A stretch of 64,000 bases of DNA from Terebella lapidaria. Taxonomy: Eukaryota > Annelida > Polychaeta > Terebellida > Terebellidae. The position numbers and the translations under genes were made by a program. The stretch is taken from contig OX424558.1 in the NCBI GenBank assembly GCA_949152475.1, positions 29,398,651 through 29,462,650 of the forward strand, written 5' to 3'. Below are positions 1 to 12,427 of this stretch, piece by piece (positions within the stretch are counted from its first letter, which is position 1; each line of letters begins with the position of its first letter). Under the pieces are notes generated by a model. The model ran no database searches and was not told the DNA's origin. It was given only the letters and a program-made list of their open reading frames with translations.

Positions 1-937
1 ACACCATAGGTTATGGTTAGGCTATATATGGATGGTGACACATAAACGAACGTCAGAAAAAACAGTAATTACATGTTTTCAATGGTTGAAAGATAAGATC
101 AGCAGTAAGTGATCATTTCCCTGATCAGTTTTAGTTGACCACTCTTAATGTCGATTAGTAATTGAGTACTAGTTTATTGACTATCTTGAGAGTAGTTCAT
201 TTGGCATTGTGGACTGGACATTTATAATAAAGAAATACAAAGTATCGTTGTTGGCTTGGAAGAATTCAAGTTGAGTTGAAATTGTTTTCCTTAGTTCATT
301 CCATCAATATTATTTGAAAACAAATAAGTTGCACACTGTAAAAGTAACACAAACAAAAGCATTTAGAAACTGATTGAAACCAGACAAAGCCTTGTGGCCA
401 AAAAGATGAGAAAAACAATACAGAACAATAAGTGAACTGTAATAGAATAAATAACACTTAAACGCAAGATCGATCCAAGTTGCTAATAGCACTTCACCAT
501 TTCAGATCAACCTTCACACGGTGTGTTGGACGGAAAACAGATTGTAAAATTTCGTTGGCGTCGGGGTGTCCCTGTTTATAGAATGTATATATCTTGATTT
601 TATACAGCTTGTCTGGAACATATCACATGGTTTCCCAAAGGTTTCTGGTGTTGTCATTACATGAAGTCCCAGAGACGCGTGTATGTGGTAATGTACCCAA
701 ATGTTGTATTGTATGGGTATATGAAGTCATAAATTTGATTCAATGTGTCAATGGGCGCCTTCTGATGATATATTTATGGCGAAGAATGTTTAGGCGACTT
801 GTTATACCTATGTTGATAAATTAGATGTTTTCGTCTGCCCAAATAAACCCGTTTCAGCAAAGAGTCATTTTCTATATTATGTATCAAATACGCTAGCATA
901 TTGAACTCCCTTTAAAACGGTTGAGCTGAGATTGAGA

Positions 938-1215
938 ATGTAAGTATCAATCTATTACCACCAATACAGCCAAATTTTGATGATTCCAATAACAGATACA
1001 TTTTGCAATAGACAAATAAACAAAGCCCGACCAATTACTTTATCAAAAGACACATTGGTGTCATCAGGGGCAGACAGTGTGGTAAATGTAGTTGTTTCTA
1101 CTTACACCTGATAGAATTAGTATACAACTGCCCAACAACCTATGAAAATAATTTAGAAATCCGAAACAAACCCCATGGGATAAATATATGACAAGTACAT
1201 AAGTACCTAATCACA
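938..1215 (-). repeat. Exon-like cassette, inverted orientation
   Basis: Read on the minus strand this is the same cassette found on the plus strand at 10832-11057, 13237-13439 and 15507-16105. It runs through GTGATTAG, the short GT...AG linker ending TTTTCATAG, then GTTGTTGGGCAG and onward to GATACTTACAT. The insertion limits come from comparison with M5 and M3, where the flanking bases are contiguous (GAGA joined to ACCTATACATC near 20455 and 9245). Its reading frame is damaged in this copy. Confidence 0.75.
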
Positions 1216-2809
1216 AACCTATACATCTTATATCAAATTCATACGTGATTACCTATTACGAATTCAGCTGGCAAAGATACTACAGACCACTGACTCCTTT
1301 CCCCAAAACAAATTCTCTGTTTGAACTTTAGAAATTAATTCAAAGAATTTATCAGAAATTATATGATCCCTTGACTGATATTTGTGATTTGGCAGATATC
1401 AGTCAACACATTTAATACTTTGTACAGCTTTTATCAATGAACAAACACTGGTGGCGGGTCAAACTACCTGTTTTACATGTTACCGATCTGATGATAGATC
1501 AAGCAAGAATTACATTGAATAATATACAATTTCCAAATTGGCCCATATATGGAGCGAAAATTGTTAATCGGCTGTGCAAGTTAACCAGGTAATATCCAAC
1601 TCAAACTAGACCTGAAACGTGACACGCTCTTTATAATATTCCATGAGTACATAATATACAGTGATCAATATACTATGATTACAAATAGCCATGCATATCT
1701 AACTACCTCACATAAGCAGCCAGACAAATGACTAGTAGTGGTGCTTCACTTGTTTAGCTGAAGCCCACATGGAGGAATCCAATCAGTTCTACCGATAACA
1801 CCAGACAAATGGGCCTAGGCGATGACCACCTACACTGGCATGGGTTCAGCTGTCTGCAGAGACCAATAGACACCTTCATATCAAGACTGAAGGTGATCAG
1901 TGATCACACGCCCCAGTGATCTTGTCTGATAGATTTCCGGGAAGTGGGGGATGATTGCTTACAGACAAGTGCCAATTGTGATATGTATCCTTACTTCAAC
2001 ACACAAATGTGCATCTAATTTAGCAACCGATGGTCATCTAAAATCATGACAGGTTCAGTGATTTACACCATACATAATATAGGTTTGACATATATATTTG
2101 TGTTTGTCTAAAGACTGTTTATACCTCAACACTATCTCACATAATGATTCAAGCAATATATCTTACTGGTATCTAGCCTTGAGCTAGACTTCTGTCGTGT
2201 CTAGTATAATTCTATTATAATTCCAGCATTGCAGCAATAAATGCTAGCAAGAACGACAAGTTCTCCGTTTGATAAAAGAACGGATCAATGACCAGGCAAT
2301 TTTCTGTTATTGACTTGCATGACGTGTTTCAAATACACTAAACTAACATAATTTGTTGGTTCAAGTATCCTTTTATTTATTTATATCCTACATGAGTCAC
2401 GGAGAATATATTGAACAAAAGTAAAGCAAAGAAAAAAGCTCAGTATGAAGTGTAATGATAGCGATATACATGATATATGCACTTCATTGTGTACACTTTA
2501 GTCCAGGGCCCAGGTGGTTTGACTGGTGAACCAGAATAACCCGAAAGGTAGAGAATTTCTACTTGTATCATGTGTTAGGCACAACCCCATAGCTAAACCA
2601 CAGGGGGATGTAGAGTTCAGAAGTGGAGAAATTTGTGAAGATGGGTTAAGTCAGTTTTACGAAAAAAAACATTTGGCCGCTCACAAAAAAACAAATGTGG
2701 AGAAGCTCTGAGAGTTTACCTTTCTGTGATCACCTTCTCCTCGTACAAGAGGACGACTAGTGACAATCTCATGCTGTGAAGGTTTTTGTTTGAATAACTA
2801 TCATAAAAA

Positions 2810-4243
2810 TTAGCCCAAGGGCTAAGAATGGTTACCGGGCAAAATATATTTTAGATATTAGCCATTTAGTCCCATGATTTTGAAAATAAGGTCATTGGTC
2901 AATTCAAGGCCACAAGGATATTCAGCATATATGATTTCTAGCATGTCAACAATTGATTCCTGAGGCGTAATATCGATAATAAGTGAAATATTTTTTCCAT
3001 TCTGAGCTCTGACCTTGAAAACGAGGTCAAAGATCAAGGTCATGAGAAGCATACCATTTCCCATATGTTCCCAATTTATTCCTAATCTGTACAGTCGATG
3101 ATAAATGATAGATTAGCCATTTTGTCCGGTGACCTTGATATTTGGGTCAAATTCAAGGTGACCAGAATACTCCGCACATATCATTTACCATATGTCTGCA
3201 ATTGATTCCTAAGCTGCAAAGTTGAAAATGAGTGAGATATTAGCCATTTCGTTCTCTAGCCTTGAAAATAAGGTCAAAGGTCAAATACAATGTCATGGAA
3301 ATATCCAGCACATATCATTTCCTATATGTCTACAATTGATTCTCAGGCTGTAAAGTTGATAATCAGCGAGATATTAGCCTTTTTGTCCTCTGACCATAAA
3401 AATTATGTCAAACGTGAAATTCAAGGAAACGAGAATATTCAGCATATATCATTTCCTTTAAGTCCACAATTGATTCCTAAGCTGTAAAGTCGATATTATG
3501 TGAGATATTAGATATTTTGTGCTCTGTCATGAGAATATTCAGCATCTATCATTTCCCATATGTTCGCAATTGATTCCTAAGCTGTAAAGTCGATAATTAA
3601 CGAGATATCAGCCATTTAGTTCTGTAACCTTGAAAATAAGGACAAGGTCAAGTTTTCCAGCATATATCATTTCCTATATGTCCGCAATTGATGCATAGGC
3701 TGTCAAGTCGATAATAAGTGAGATATTAGCCATTTTGTCCTTTAACCTTGAAAATTGGGTCAAAGGTCAAAACGAAGGTCGCGAGAATATTCAGTATACA
3801 TCATTTCCTATATGTCCACAATTGATTTCTAATCTCTAATCTCAATTTTAAGTGAGATATTAGCAATAATGTGTCCCATTATAAAGCATAGGAGAAATTA
3901 ACATGGGAAAGTGCCATTTAGGACCCGTTGAAAAAATAAAAATGGTCGCCACACGCAGACCGTCGATTCAAGGCCAACGAAACTTATACACATCAGAGAG
4001 GTATATGAGAGGAATCATTCGAAACAAAAATCTCAAACCTTTCTGAACAGTTTTTGAGAAAATGGCATTTTTCATCGAACATGGCCGCCATTTCGAGGAA
4101 TATGTGAAATTCGAAAAAAGACAGCAAAAAAACTTTCCTAGGAATATTTATAGCTATTTTGTGCAAAATTTCAGAAAGATTCGACCGTAAACTTCAAAGA
4201 TAAAAATGTGGATGGACGGACCAAAGGTCCGGTAATCTAAATA
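2810..4243. mobile_element. Insertion carrying a ~130-bp minisatellite, probably a non-autonomous element
   Basis: Absent from the equivalent position of M2 (about 7385) and M3 (about 14035), so it is an insertion into M1. The left end holds the palindrome TTAGCCCAAGGGCTAA. The centre (2850-3880) is about eight copies of a 100-134 bp unit containing CAATTGATTCCTAA and TGAGATATTAGCCATTT. The right part (3885-4243) is a distinct sequence ending in GATGGACGGACCAAAGG. TTACCGG motifs lie in opposite orientation near the two ends. A central tandem array between unique ends resembles bivalve pearl and Helitron-type non-autonomous elements, but the class is inference. Confidence 0.65.
2850..3880. repeat. 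~130-bp minisatellite, about 8 units
   Basis: CAATTGATT-type anchors recur near 2949, 3071, 3200, 3333, 3467, 3567, 3685 and 3819, giving spacings of 100 to 134 bp. Units contain GACCTTGAAAATAAGGTCAA, and some carry two spaced AGGTCA half-sites (3271-3283, 3757-3769). The paralogous array lies at about 26200-27260. Confidence 0.85.
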
Positions 4244-4268
4244 AAACATAGTTTTCGATTATCACCTT

Positions 4269-4885
4269 TCCCTGACTTAAAACTTGGCTAGCACACAAAC
4301 ATATACTCAGGGATGATGAACCGAGACATGGTTTCATAAATGATATCACGAAAGCTGTGCAATTTGATGATAAGATAAATCATTTTATACGTTTCACCAA
4401 AACGAAGATTCGAGTGTTCTGCTTGACAAGCACGGGCTGTCGCTTATTTTTTCCTTGTTGTCGTCAAAATAATGAGAATATCTAGGGCTATACTTTCTGT
4501 GAGATGAATACAATGAGCTGAACATTCATAATCCCAAACACCTCGGTGCACCCGAGTGCCTATCACCTGTGAGTTTTACTGGCCTCACTAGCTATTTGCT
4601 GCACAGCATAAGCCTTTCGCTCGCCCTGTTGTGAGTGTATTTTGTAGACTGAGAAATAGGTCGGAAAATGACATATGAAAATGATGAATTTAACAAATTT
4701 AATATTGCTTAGTAAGAAACAGAGTCTCGGTTAGTAATCCTTGATGGCTAACAATCAGAAGGGCAAAGTTTCACGTTGATTGGAAGTGTGTAAATTCATG
4801 AATTTGTTACCTTTATATTTACATTATAAGTGAATGGACAGCTGGTCAATGCCAGGTTCATGACGATCACATGCAATCAATCCTT
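4269..4885. mobile_element. 617-bp insertion specific to copy 1
   Basis: Copy 2 reads straight through at about 27668 (ATCACCTTATATTGC), whereas copy 1 has CCTT, 617 extra bases ending in a second CCTT, then ATATTGC. The equivalent sites in M2 (about 7405), M3 (about 14060), M2' (about 30190) and M3' (about 36740) are also uninterrupted, so this is a gain in copy 1. The 4-bp CCTT repeat at 4265-4268 and 4882-4885 is a possible target-site duplication. I saw no terminal inverted repeats and no coding frame. Confidence 0.75.
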
Positions 4886-5894
4886 ATATTGCAAATAAAG
4901 AACAAACAGGATTGTTTGTAAATGATATTGACCATACAATCTAAATTGTCCGTCCATACGTAATTTTGATGCTTCAATACTGCCCTGTATCAATTGTTTT
5001 TGTTTTTGGACTGATACAGAATTTTGTGGATAATTTCATGATGAATTAATATCACACTCACTTAAACTAAAATAAACCTTATGCCAGGTGCTAAGCACTT
5101 CGTGAACTTCTGGGACGATCCTTCAATATCCACAAGTGAGACAACGTACATAAAACTAACAAAGAAACCCCTGAAGAACGGTTAGGAAATTGGCAAATTG
5201 AGCAAAACATAGACTTCTTGAGATTATGGGGATATCGTTCAGCTACATCGCAGAGGTTTAAGTTCATGTAGATCACAGTTATGTCTGACGATTCATCACG
5301 AGTTTCAGTGATAGACAATTAGCAGCATTGTGGGGATAACAGAAATTCTTTTGACAGTTTTACTGTTTACAAGTGCGTGTCAAACAGTTTCTCATGGTAT
5401 GGAATGTATTCTGGGTCCTCCATTTGTGGTGGGAGTGTCAAGTTTATTTTTTAGGAAACTCTTGCCAGCATTACATAATGTTGTCGAAAACTTACTCTTA
5501 CCATATCACTTTGAGACAAATTGGTGAGGCAGAATTCACTTCGTAACAAAATTTCTACTTTCATCAGCCATGAGATGAGTGATCAAAAGAAGTATATGTA
5601 TCTCACACACCACAGTGGTAACGTGGTGGGAAGGGAAAATGTACTTTTTTCATATTATAAGTATAATTGACCTGCCCGTCCGTGGGTAATTCATGTCATG
5701 CAATACACTCTGACATGTCGTTGTAGTCGGAAATCAAGCATACAGTAGCATGTTGTAATATCTTATAGTGACCCTCCTTTAATCTTGATCGGCATAACTG
5801 TTTATAATAAACAACTTTTCCTGTTGTCTTGCTCTGTCATACTTCACGTTTCAGGTTTGTTTCCCGAGACATCTACACTAACTCCTCCTAATTG

Positions 5895-8400
5895 AATTAT
5901 GGTTTGTTCAGTGCAAACGCAACGCCATCACCAGTACTTTTTACCATTTCAATTGACCATTCTCAATGGTGATTAGCATTTGAATAATATTTTATTTGCC
6001 ACCTTGAGAGTAGACCATTTGACATTGTGGGCTGAACATTCATAATATTTCAGAAGAAATGCAATGCAGTTGAACAAACTTTTTGAATGGAGAACATCGT
6101 TTGGTGGCTTGGAAGAACTGAATTGAGCTGGAACTCTTTTGTTGAGTTCCTTCGTATGCCTGATATGACTTTCTGTTCCCGGACTATGAGATTGGATAAC
6201 GGACCCTGTTTTGTTTGCTTGGAATACTTAATACTGGGTATTGATTCCACGTCTATTCCAGCAATAATTATTGTAAAAAAATCATCTGCACACTGTAAAG
6301 AAACTGATTGAGACCAGGAAAATCCTTGAGGGCCAAAAAGATGAAGAAAAAACTAGACACGGCAATAAGTGGATTTTGACAGAAAAAATAACACTTAAGC
6401 ACACAAGATCGATCCAAGTTTCCAACCACGTTTCATGATTTCAGACAATTCTTCGGACTCTACGTTGGATGAAAAAGCAGATTGTCGAAATTTATTGGCG
6501 TGGTGGTGTCCCTGTTTATGGAATGTATATCTTGATGTTAGACAGTTGGCCTGGAGCATATCACATAGACGTCCGGTGTTGTTATTGCGGGAAATCTCAG
6601 ACACTCTGTCATGCAACATATAAGTAAATGTTTTGCAGTTATGTTCTTACTAAATTTTGTTGTAATGTGTCAATGGGCGCTTACTGGACATATGTTTATG
6701 ATAATCAATTCGTAGAGGACTAAGTGTATAGTCTATGTTGATAACTTAGTATTTCAGTCTGACCAGAAATAAAACCCCGTTCCAACAACGAGTCGTTTCC
6801 TCTAGATGTATACTTAAGCAAATTCAACACCCTCCGAAGTCGTTGAGCTGAGAGTGTGAACCTATAAATCTTGTGTCAATTTTCTCCTTGATCGCTTATT
6901 ACGTATTCAACTGATAATACTTTTACAGGCCACTGACACCTTTCCCCAAAGCAAAGTCTCCTCTTGAACTTCGCCAATAATCTAAGCAATTGTTCAGGAG
7001 TTATTTGATCTCGTGACGGCTGGAACCATGTTGCACCCTTCATTTTATACCACTAGTTTTACTGACTAGAAACAACAATAGGTTTATTAGATACTGCATA
7101 TTGTCCATAATGTTCCTGTGTCGTCACTTAACGGTTGTTCTAGAGCTCATTGTCCCGTTGATGGTATGCTATTTGTGTCATCCCCAAGAGCAACTAACAT
7201 TATGATGGTAGTAGATGGGAATAGTATACACTAGTTATAACTGACTGATTCGTTCCTATTCATCATAAGCCTACCTTATCATAACGAATTTACCTGTCTG
7301 TGATCACCTTCTCATCCTACAATTGACGGTTGGCGACAATCTCATGCTGTGAAGAGATTCGAAGGTTTATGTGTGAATAGCTATCATCAAAAGTACATAG
7401 CTTTCAATTATCACCTTACATTCAAAATAAATTGCAAACACACCATTGTGTGTAACCAGACAATCTGAAGTGTCCGTGCATCCTGAATTTCTATGCTTCA
7501 AAACTACCTTGTATAGAATTATGTTGATTTTGGAATGATAACAAAGTTTTGTGGATAATTTCATGAGGATTATTTATTTCACACTCACTGTGCCTGAAGA
7601 CCATTACGCCAGGTGCTAAGCACCTCGTGAACGTCTGGGACGATCTTTCAATATACACACTTCGTGAGACAACGTACATAAAACTCTGAAGAACGGGCTG
7701 GAAATTGGCAAATTGAGCAAAATATAGACTTCTTGAGATTATAGGGATATCGTTTAGCTACATCAGAGAGATTTAGGTTCATGTGGATCACAGTTATGTC
7801 TGACGATTCATCACGAGTTCCGGTGATGGACAATTAGCAACATTGTGGGGATAACAGTAAATCATTGGTTTGACATTTTCACTTTTCACAAAGTGCGGGT
7901 CATACGGTTTACTTGGAATGTATTCTTGGTTTACCATGGGTGGTAGGGATGTTATATGTTTTTTTAAAACACTGATGCCAGCATTACACATGCAGTGTTG
8001 TCGAAAACTGATTGTTATTTAAGGGATACCATATCACTTTGGGACAAATTGATGACGGATGCTGCACTCACTTCATAAAAGAACTTCTACTTTGATCAGC
8101 CATGTGATGAGTGATCAAAATGATCATGATATATGTGTCTCACACGCTACAGTAGTAACGTGATGGGGAACGGAATATGCACTTTTAGTTCAAGTATAAT
8201 TGATCTGGCCGTTCAAAGGTAAATCCTGAGTCATGCAATACCTTTTGAAATACCTTTATAGTCGTTTATCAAGCATGCAGTAGCATACTGTATTATCTTA
8301 ATGAGACTGTCCCTTAACCTTGATCAGATGTTTATAATAAACAGCCTTTTTCTGTCGTCTTGTTCTGTCGTACTTCGTTTCCTGAGAAACTTTACCTTGT
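5895..8400. repeat. Repeat module M2 (copy 1)
   Basis: Shortest module, 2.5 kb. It repeats the landmark series of M1 from the ATTTGACATTGTGG block (about 6010) through the block near 7310, the minus-strand block at 7490-7835 and the block at 8060-8400. It lacks the CACATAAGCAGCC block and any cassette. Short open frames here recur in other modules but with shifted frames and variable ends, so I do not call them genes. Confidence 0.8.
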
Positions 8401-9937
8401 CTTAATTGTATTATGGTTTGTTCAATGTAAAAGTAACTGGGTGATCATTACTTCTTGACCACTTTTAACTGACCATTCTTAATGGTGATTAGTATTTGAA
8501 TAAAAAAAAATTTTGCCGTCCTGAGAGTAGACCATTTAACATTCATATTTTCCATAATGAAGAGATACAATGCAGTTGAACAAATTTTTTGAACGTAGAA
8601 CATCGTTGGTAGCTTAGAAGAATTGAATTGAGTTGGAATTGTTTTCTTGGGTTCCTTCCATCAATATAAAATGAAAAAAAATAGCTACACACAGTAAAAA
8701 AACTGATTGAGACCAGGAAAATCCTTGAGGCCTGAAATATGAGGAAAACTAAACACAGCAATAAGTGGATTGTAATAGAATAAATAACACTTAAACACAC
8801 AACATCGATCCAAGTTTCGAACCACACTTCACTGTTTCACTGAAATTTTTGGACTGTATGTTGGATGAAAAACAGATTGTGAAATTCCGTTGGCGTGGTG
8901 ATGTCCCTGTTTGTGGAATGTATATCTTGATGTTCGACAGTTGGCCTGGAACATATCACATAGCTTGAGATAGACGTCCGGTGTTGTTATTGCAGGATGT
9001 ATGAGTAAATGTTTTACGGGTATATTGAGCGTTAAATTTGGTTGTGATGTGTCAATGGGCACCATCTTGCTGTATGTTTATGAGAAGGAATCCATAGGCG
9101 ACTTAGTGTATAGTCTATGTTGATAAATTAGATGTTAGAGTCTGACCTAAAATGAAACCCCGTTCCAACAACAAGTCGTTTCCTCTATATGTATGAGACA
9201 CTTAGGCAAATTCAACACCCTCTGAAGTCGTTGAGAGTGTGAACCTATACATCTTGTATCAATTTTCTCCTTGATTGCTTATTACGTATTCAACTGGCAA
9301 AATTTTTACAGGCCACTGACCCCTTTCCCCAAAGCAAATTCTCTACTTGAACTTTGCTAGTAATTTAAGTAATTGATCAGAAGTTACTTGATCCCGTGAC
9401 TGCTCTTTGTGGTCTGGCAGACATCAGCCAACACAACCAATACTTTATACAATTTTTTATACATGGACGGACGCTGGTGTTGGGTCTAAGCGACTACCTC
9501 TGTTACATATCACCGTTCTGGCTATATATCATCTCAGAATTACACGAAATGATATTCGGTTATCAAGATCGGTCACATAATGAGAAAAAATTGGTACCAT
9601 CAATGATCTAAATGTGCAAATTGATCAGGTAATATCTAACCAAAACGACACCACATGTGACGTGCTCGTTATATTATTCCACCTCTACAGTGATTACATA
9701 TAGTCATGCCTATCTAATTACCTCACATAAGCAGCCAAACAAATGGCTAGTAGCGGTGGTTCACGTGATTAGCTGAAGCCCACAGGGAGAAATCCAATCA
9801 GTTCTACTGAAAACACAAGGCAAATGGGGCTAGCCGATGACCGCCAACAGTGGCATGGACTCAACATAGACAACACTAACATCATTGTGGAAATAATTTT
9901 CTCTTTTAGTGCTGCAGCAAAAGTAGTTATAGGTTAA

Positions 9938-10344
9938 CGTAGTCCGCTACAAACAGAGAGGTAACTAAGAGTCAAACTTTAAAAGTTTTTTCTTAAATAT
10001 TATCTCTTCAAAATGACCTATGTTATAGAGTAACTGATCAGAATCCTAATACTGAAAGGAAAATAGGGGGTCACCATATTCGTTTCTCGATCAAAATCAA
10101 AAACATTTACCTAAAACAACATAAATTATGACATTTTTGCACATTTTTGGTCCATATTCACATCTTGCATCGTGTTTTCCATGCGAACGGACACGGTGAC
10201 CCCCTATTTTCTTTTCAGTTTTAGGATGCTGATCAGTTACTCTATAAACATATGTCATTTTGAAGCTCCAGAATATATTGCTACAGCTATTTATTTTGAA
10301 TAAACTCTTTGACCCCCTCCCCTTACCGTTTGGAGCGGACTACC
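9938..10344. mobile_element. Palindromic MITE with TTAA target site
   Basis: 407 bp between TTAA at 9934-9937 and TTAA at 10345-10348. Termini read CGTAGTCCGCT and, on the other strand, GGTAGTCCGCT, both followed by a CAAAC-containing stretch. Long internal arms pair: the AAAATAGGGGGTCACC region near 10060 is the inverse of GGTGACCCCCTATTTT near 10193. No coding capacity. A TTAA duplication is typical of the piggyBac superfamily, but the ends lack the usual CCY start, so the family is uncertain. Confidence 0.85.
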
Positions 10345-10831
10345 TTAAAAATAGTTCTGATGATTCAATTTTCATTGGTGAATGACGAATACATAATATT
10401 CACTCTGAATTCAGACCAAGTGCAAGCATGATTCACCAATATACCTACGAAATAATACAAACAAAATCAATACACATGTAATGAACAACTTGATGTATGC
10501 AGAAAAACGGTCACAAATATACAGTTAATTAGAATAAATTAGGCACCTGTGCAAGCATAAAACAAAAAAAAATCGATTTTGGCCAATGAAGAAAACATGA
10601 CTGGTCCCATACCAGCTGATGCTCAACAACATAACCGATTCTTATGCAATAAATAATTTTGTGTGAATCGCTTTTTGCAATGTGGCAAATAAATACACTA
10701 TCGGCACACAGGAAAAATTGTACCCAACACCAGAAATAATCAATGTGGATATTGTTACATGATAATCATACCGAATTGACGATGTGGTTTCTACTATTAC
10801 AGGACCAAATATTGGTGTTAACGTGGATATT

Positions 10832-11057
10832 GCAAAATGTTGTATGTTTGTTATTGGAATCATCAAAATTTGGCTGTATTGGTGGTAATCATGGTAATAG
10901 ATGGATACTTACATTCATACCACTGAGCCGGTGTCACTGCTGGTGGACGTTAAGTTTGTCCCCGAGGATACCATCAACTTAGTAGCATTTTGGATTTTGA
11001 TTAGGTACTTATGTACTTGTCATATATCTATTCCATGGGGTTTGTTTCGGATTTCTA
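10832..11057 (+). repeat. Exon-like cassette, partial (upstream of minisatellite)
   Basis: Begins GCAAAATGTTG at the M3 insertion point and runs through GATACTTACATTC, a stretch reading VSLLVDVKFVPEDTINLVAF in one frame, the GATTAG|GTACTT junction and CGGATTTCTA, where the minisatellite starts. In the M4 copy the same point continues into a TTTTCATAG linker and the next unit. No long continuous frame covers the whole cassette. Confidence 0.75.
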
Positions 11058-11060
11058 GGA

Positions 11061-12427
11061 GTGGGATCCCCTCACACAGAGAGGAATACATGTAACTAGT
11101 GGGATCCCCTCACACAGAGAGGAGTACATGTAACTAGTGGGATCCCCTCACACAGAGAGGAGTACATGTTACTAGTGGGATCCCCTCACACAGAGAGGAG
11201 GGCATGTTACTAGTGGGATCCCCTCACACGGAGAGGAGGACATGTTACTAGTGGGATCCCCTCATATGGAGAGGAGTACATGTTACTAGTGGGATCCCCT
11301 CATACAGAGAGGAGTACATGTAACTAGTGGGATCCCCTCACACAGAGAGGAGTACATGTAACTGGTGGGATCCCCTCACACAGAGAGGAGTACATGTAAC
11401 TAGTGGGATCCCCTCACACAGAGAGGAGTACATGTAACTAGTGGGATCCCCTCACACAGAGAGGGGTACATGGTACTAGTGGGATCCCCTCACACAGAGT
11501 TGAGTACATGTAACTAGTGGGATCCCCTCACACAGAGAGGGGTGCATGGTACTAGTGGGATCCCCTCACACAGAGAGGGGTACATGTAACTAGTGGGATC
11601 CCCTCACACAGAGAGGAAGGCATGTAACTAGTGGGATCCCCTCACACAGAGAGGAGTACATGTAACTAGTGGGATCCCCTCATACAGAGAGGAGTACATG
11701 TTACTAGTGGGATCCCTTCACACAGAGAGGAAGGTATGTTACTAGTTGGATCCCCTCACACGGAGAGGAGTACATGTTGCTAGTGGGATCCCCTCACACA
11801 GAGAGGAAGGTATGTTACTAGTTGGATCCCCTCACACGGAGAGAAGTACATGTAACTAGTGGGATCCCCTCACACAGAGAGGAAGGTATGTTACTAGTTG
11901 GATCCCCTCACACGGAGAGAAGTACATGTAACTAGTGGGATCCCCTCACACACAGAGAAGTACATGTAACTAGTGGGATCCCCTCACATAGAGAGGGAGT
12001 TGGTGGCACTAGTGAGATCCCCTCATACAGAGAGCAAGTTGGTGGCACTAGTGGGATCCCCTCATACAGAGAGGAAGTTAGGACACTAGTGGGATCCCCT
12101 CATGCAGAGAGGAAGTTGGTGGCACTAGTGGGATCCTCTCACATAGAGAGGAAGTTGGTGGCACTAGTGGGATCCCCTCATAGAGAGGAAGTTAGGGCAC
12201 TATTGGGATCCCCTCACACAGAGAGGAAGTTAGGGTACTAGTGGGATCCCCTCGTACAGAGTGGAAGTTGGTGGCACTAGTGGGATCCCCTCACATAGAG
12301 AGGGAGTTAGGGTCCTAGTGGGATTCCCTCACATAGAGAGGAAGTGAGGGTCCTAGTGGGATCCCCTCGCTCAGAGAAGAAGGTAGGGTACTAGTGGGAT
12401 CCCTCAAGACAGCGAGGAAGGCAGGGT
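11061..12427. repeat. 38-bp minisatellite, about 36 units
   Basis: Units begin GTGGGATCCCCTCACACAGA and end ACTA, mostly 38 bp with some of 39. I count about 36 from 11061 to 12427. Upstream units carry GAGTACATGTAACTA; downstream units change to GAAGTTGGTGGCACTA and then degrade (12310-12430). Traces resembling the unit persist to about 12530. An alternating pair of variants (GTTGGATCC with CGGAGAGAAG, GTGGGATCC with GAAGGTATG) recurs in the middle, showing local multi-unit duplication. The unit length is not a multiple of three and contains stops, so it is not coding. It ends directly at a TATA box. Confidence 0.95.

Larger units (their letters stand above)
1..5890. repeat. Repeat module M1 (copy 1)
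   Basis: First of the diverged modules. It carries the shared landmarks in order: the block around 150-250 (ATTTGGCATTGTGG), the exon-like block at 506-600, the block at 1690-1960 (CACATAAGCAGCCAGACAAA), the block at 2720-2790, the block at 4890-5330 and the block at 5540-5890. Relative to other modules it contains an inverted cassette (938-1215), a minisatellite-bearing insertion (2810-4243) and a 617-bp insert (4269-4885). No convincing intact gene was found in it. Confidence 0.8.

Noticed and set aside
5091..5318. Minus-strand frame with SSDITVI and NLNLCDVAERYPHNLKKS recurring at 7648, 14267, 27873 and 30426
   Set aside because: Conserved among modules, but differences between M1 and M2 copies are mostly amino-acid changing, ends vary and no consistent splice sites frame it; treated as module sequence rather than a gene.
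6050..6623. Paired open frames on both strands, identical in copy 2 at 28756-29401
   Set aside because: Their identity simply reflects the recent 23-kb duplication. Other modules break the frames.
7490..7680. Frame with SECEINPHEIIHKTLLSF ending at a GTAGTT donor
   Set aside because: The donor is absent in the M1 and M3 counterparts and no matching acceptor is conserved.
11061..12427. CRISPR-like or protein-coding tandem array
   Set aside because: Units are contiguous with no spacers, the host is an animal, and the 38-bp period with in-unit stops excludes a coding repeat.
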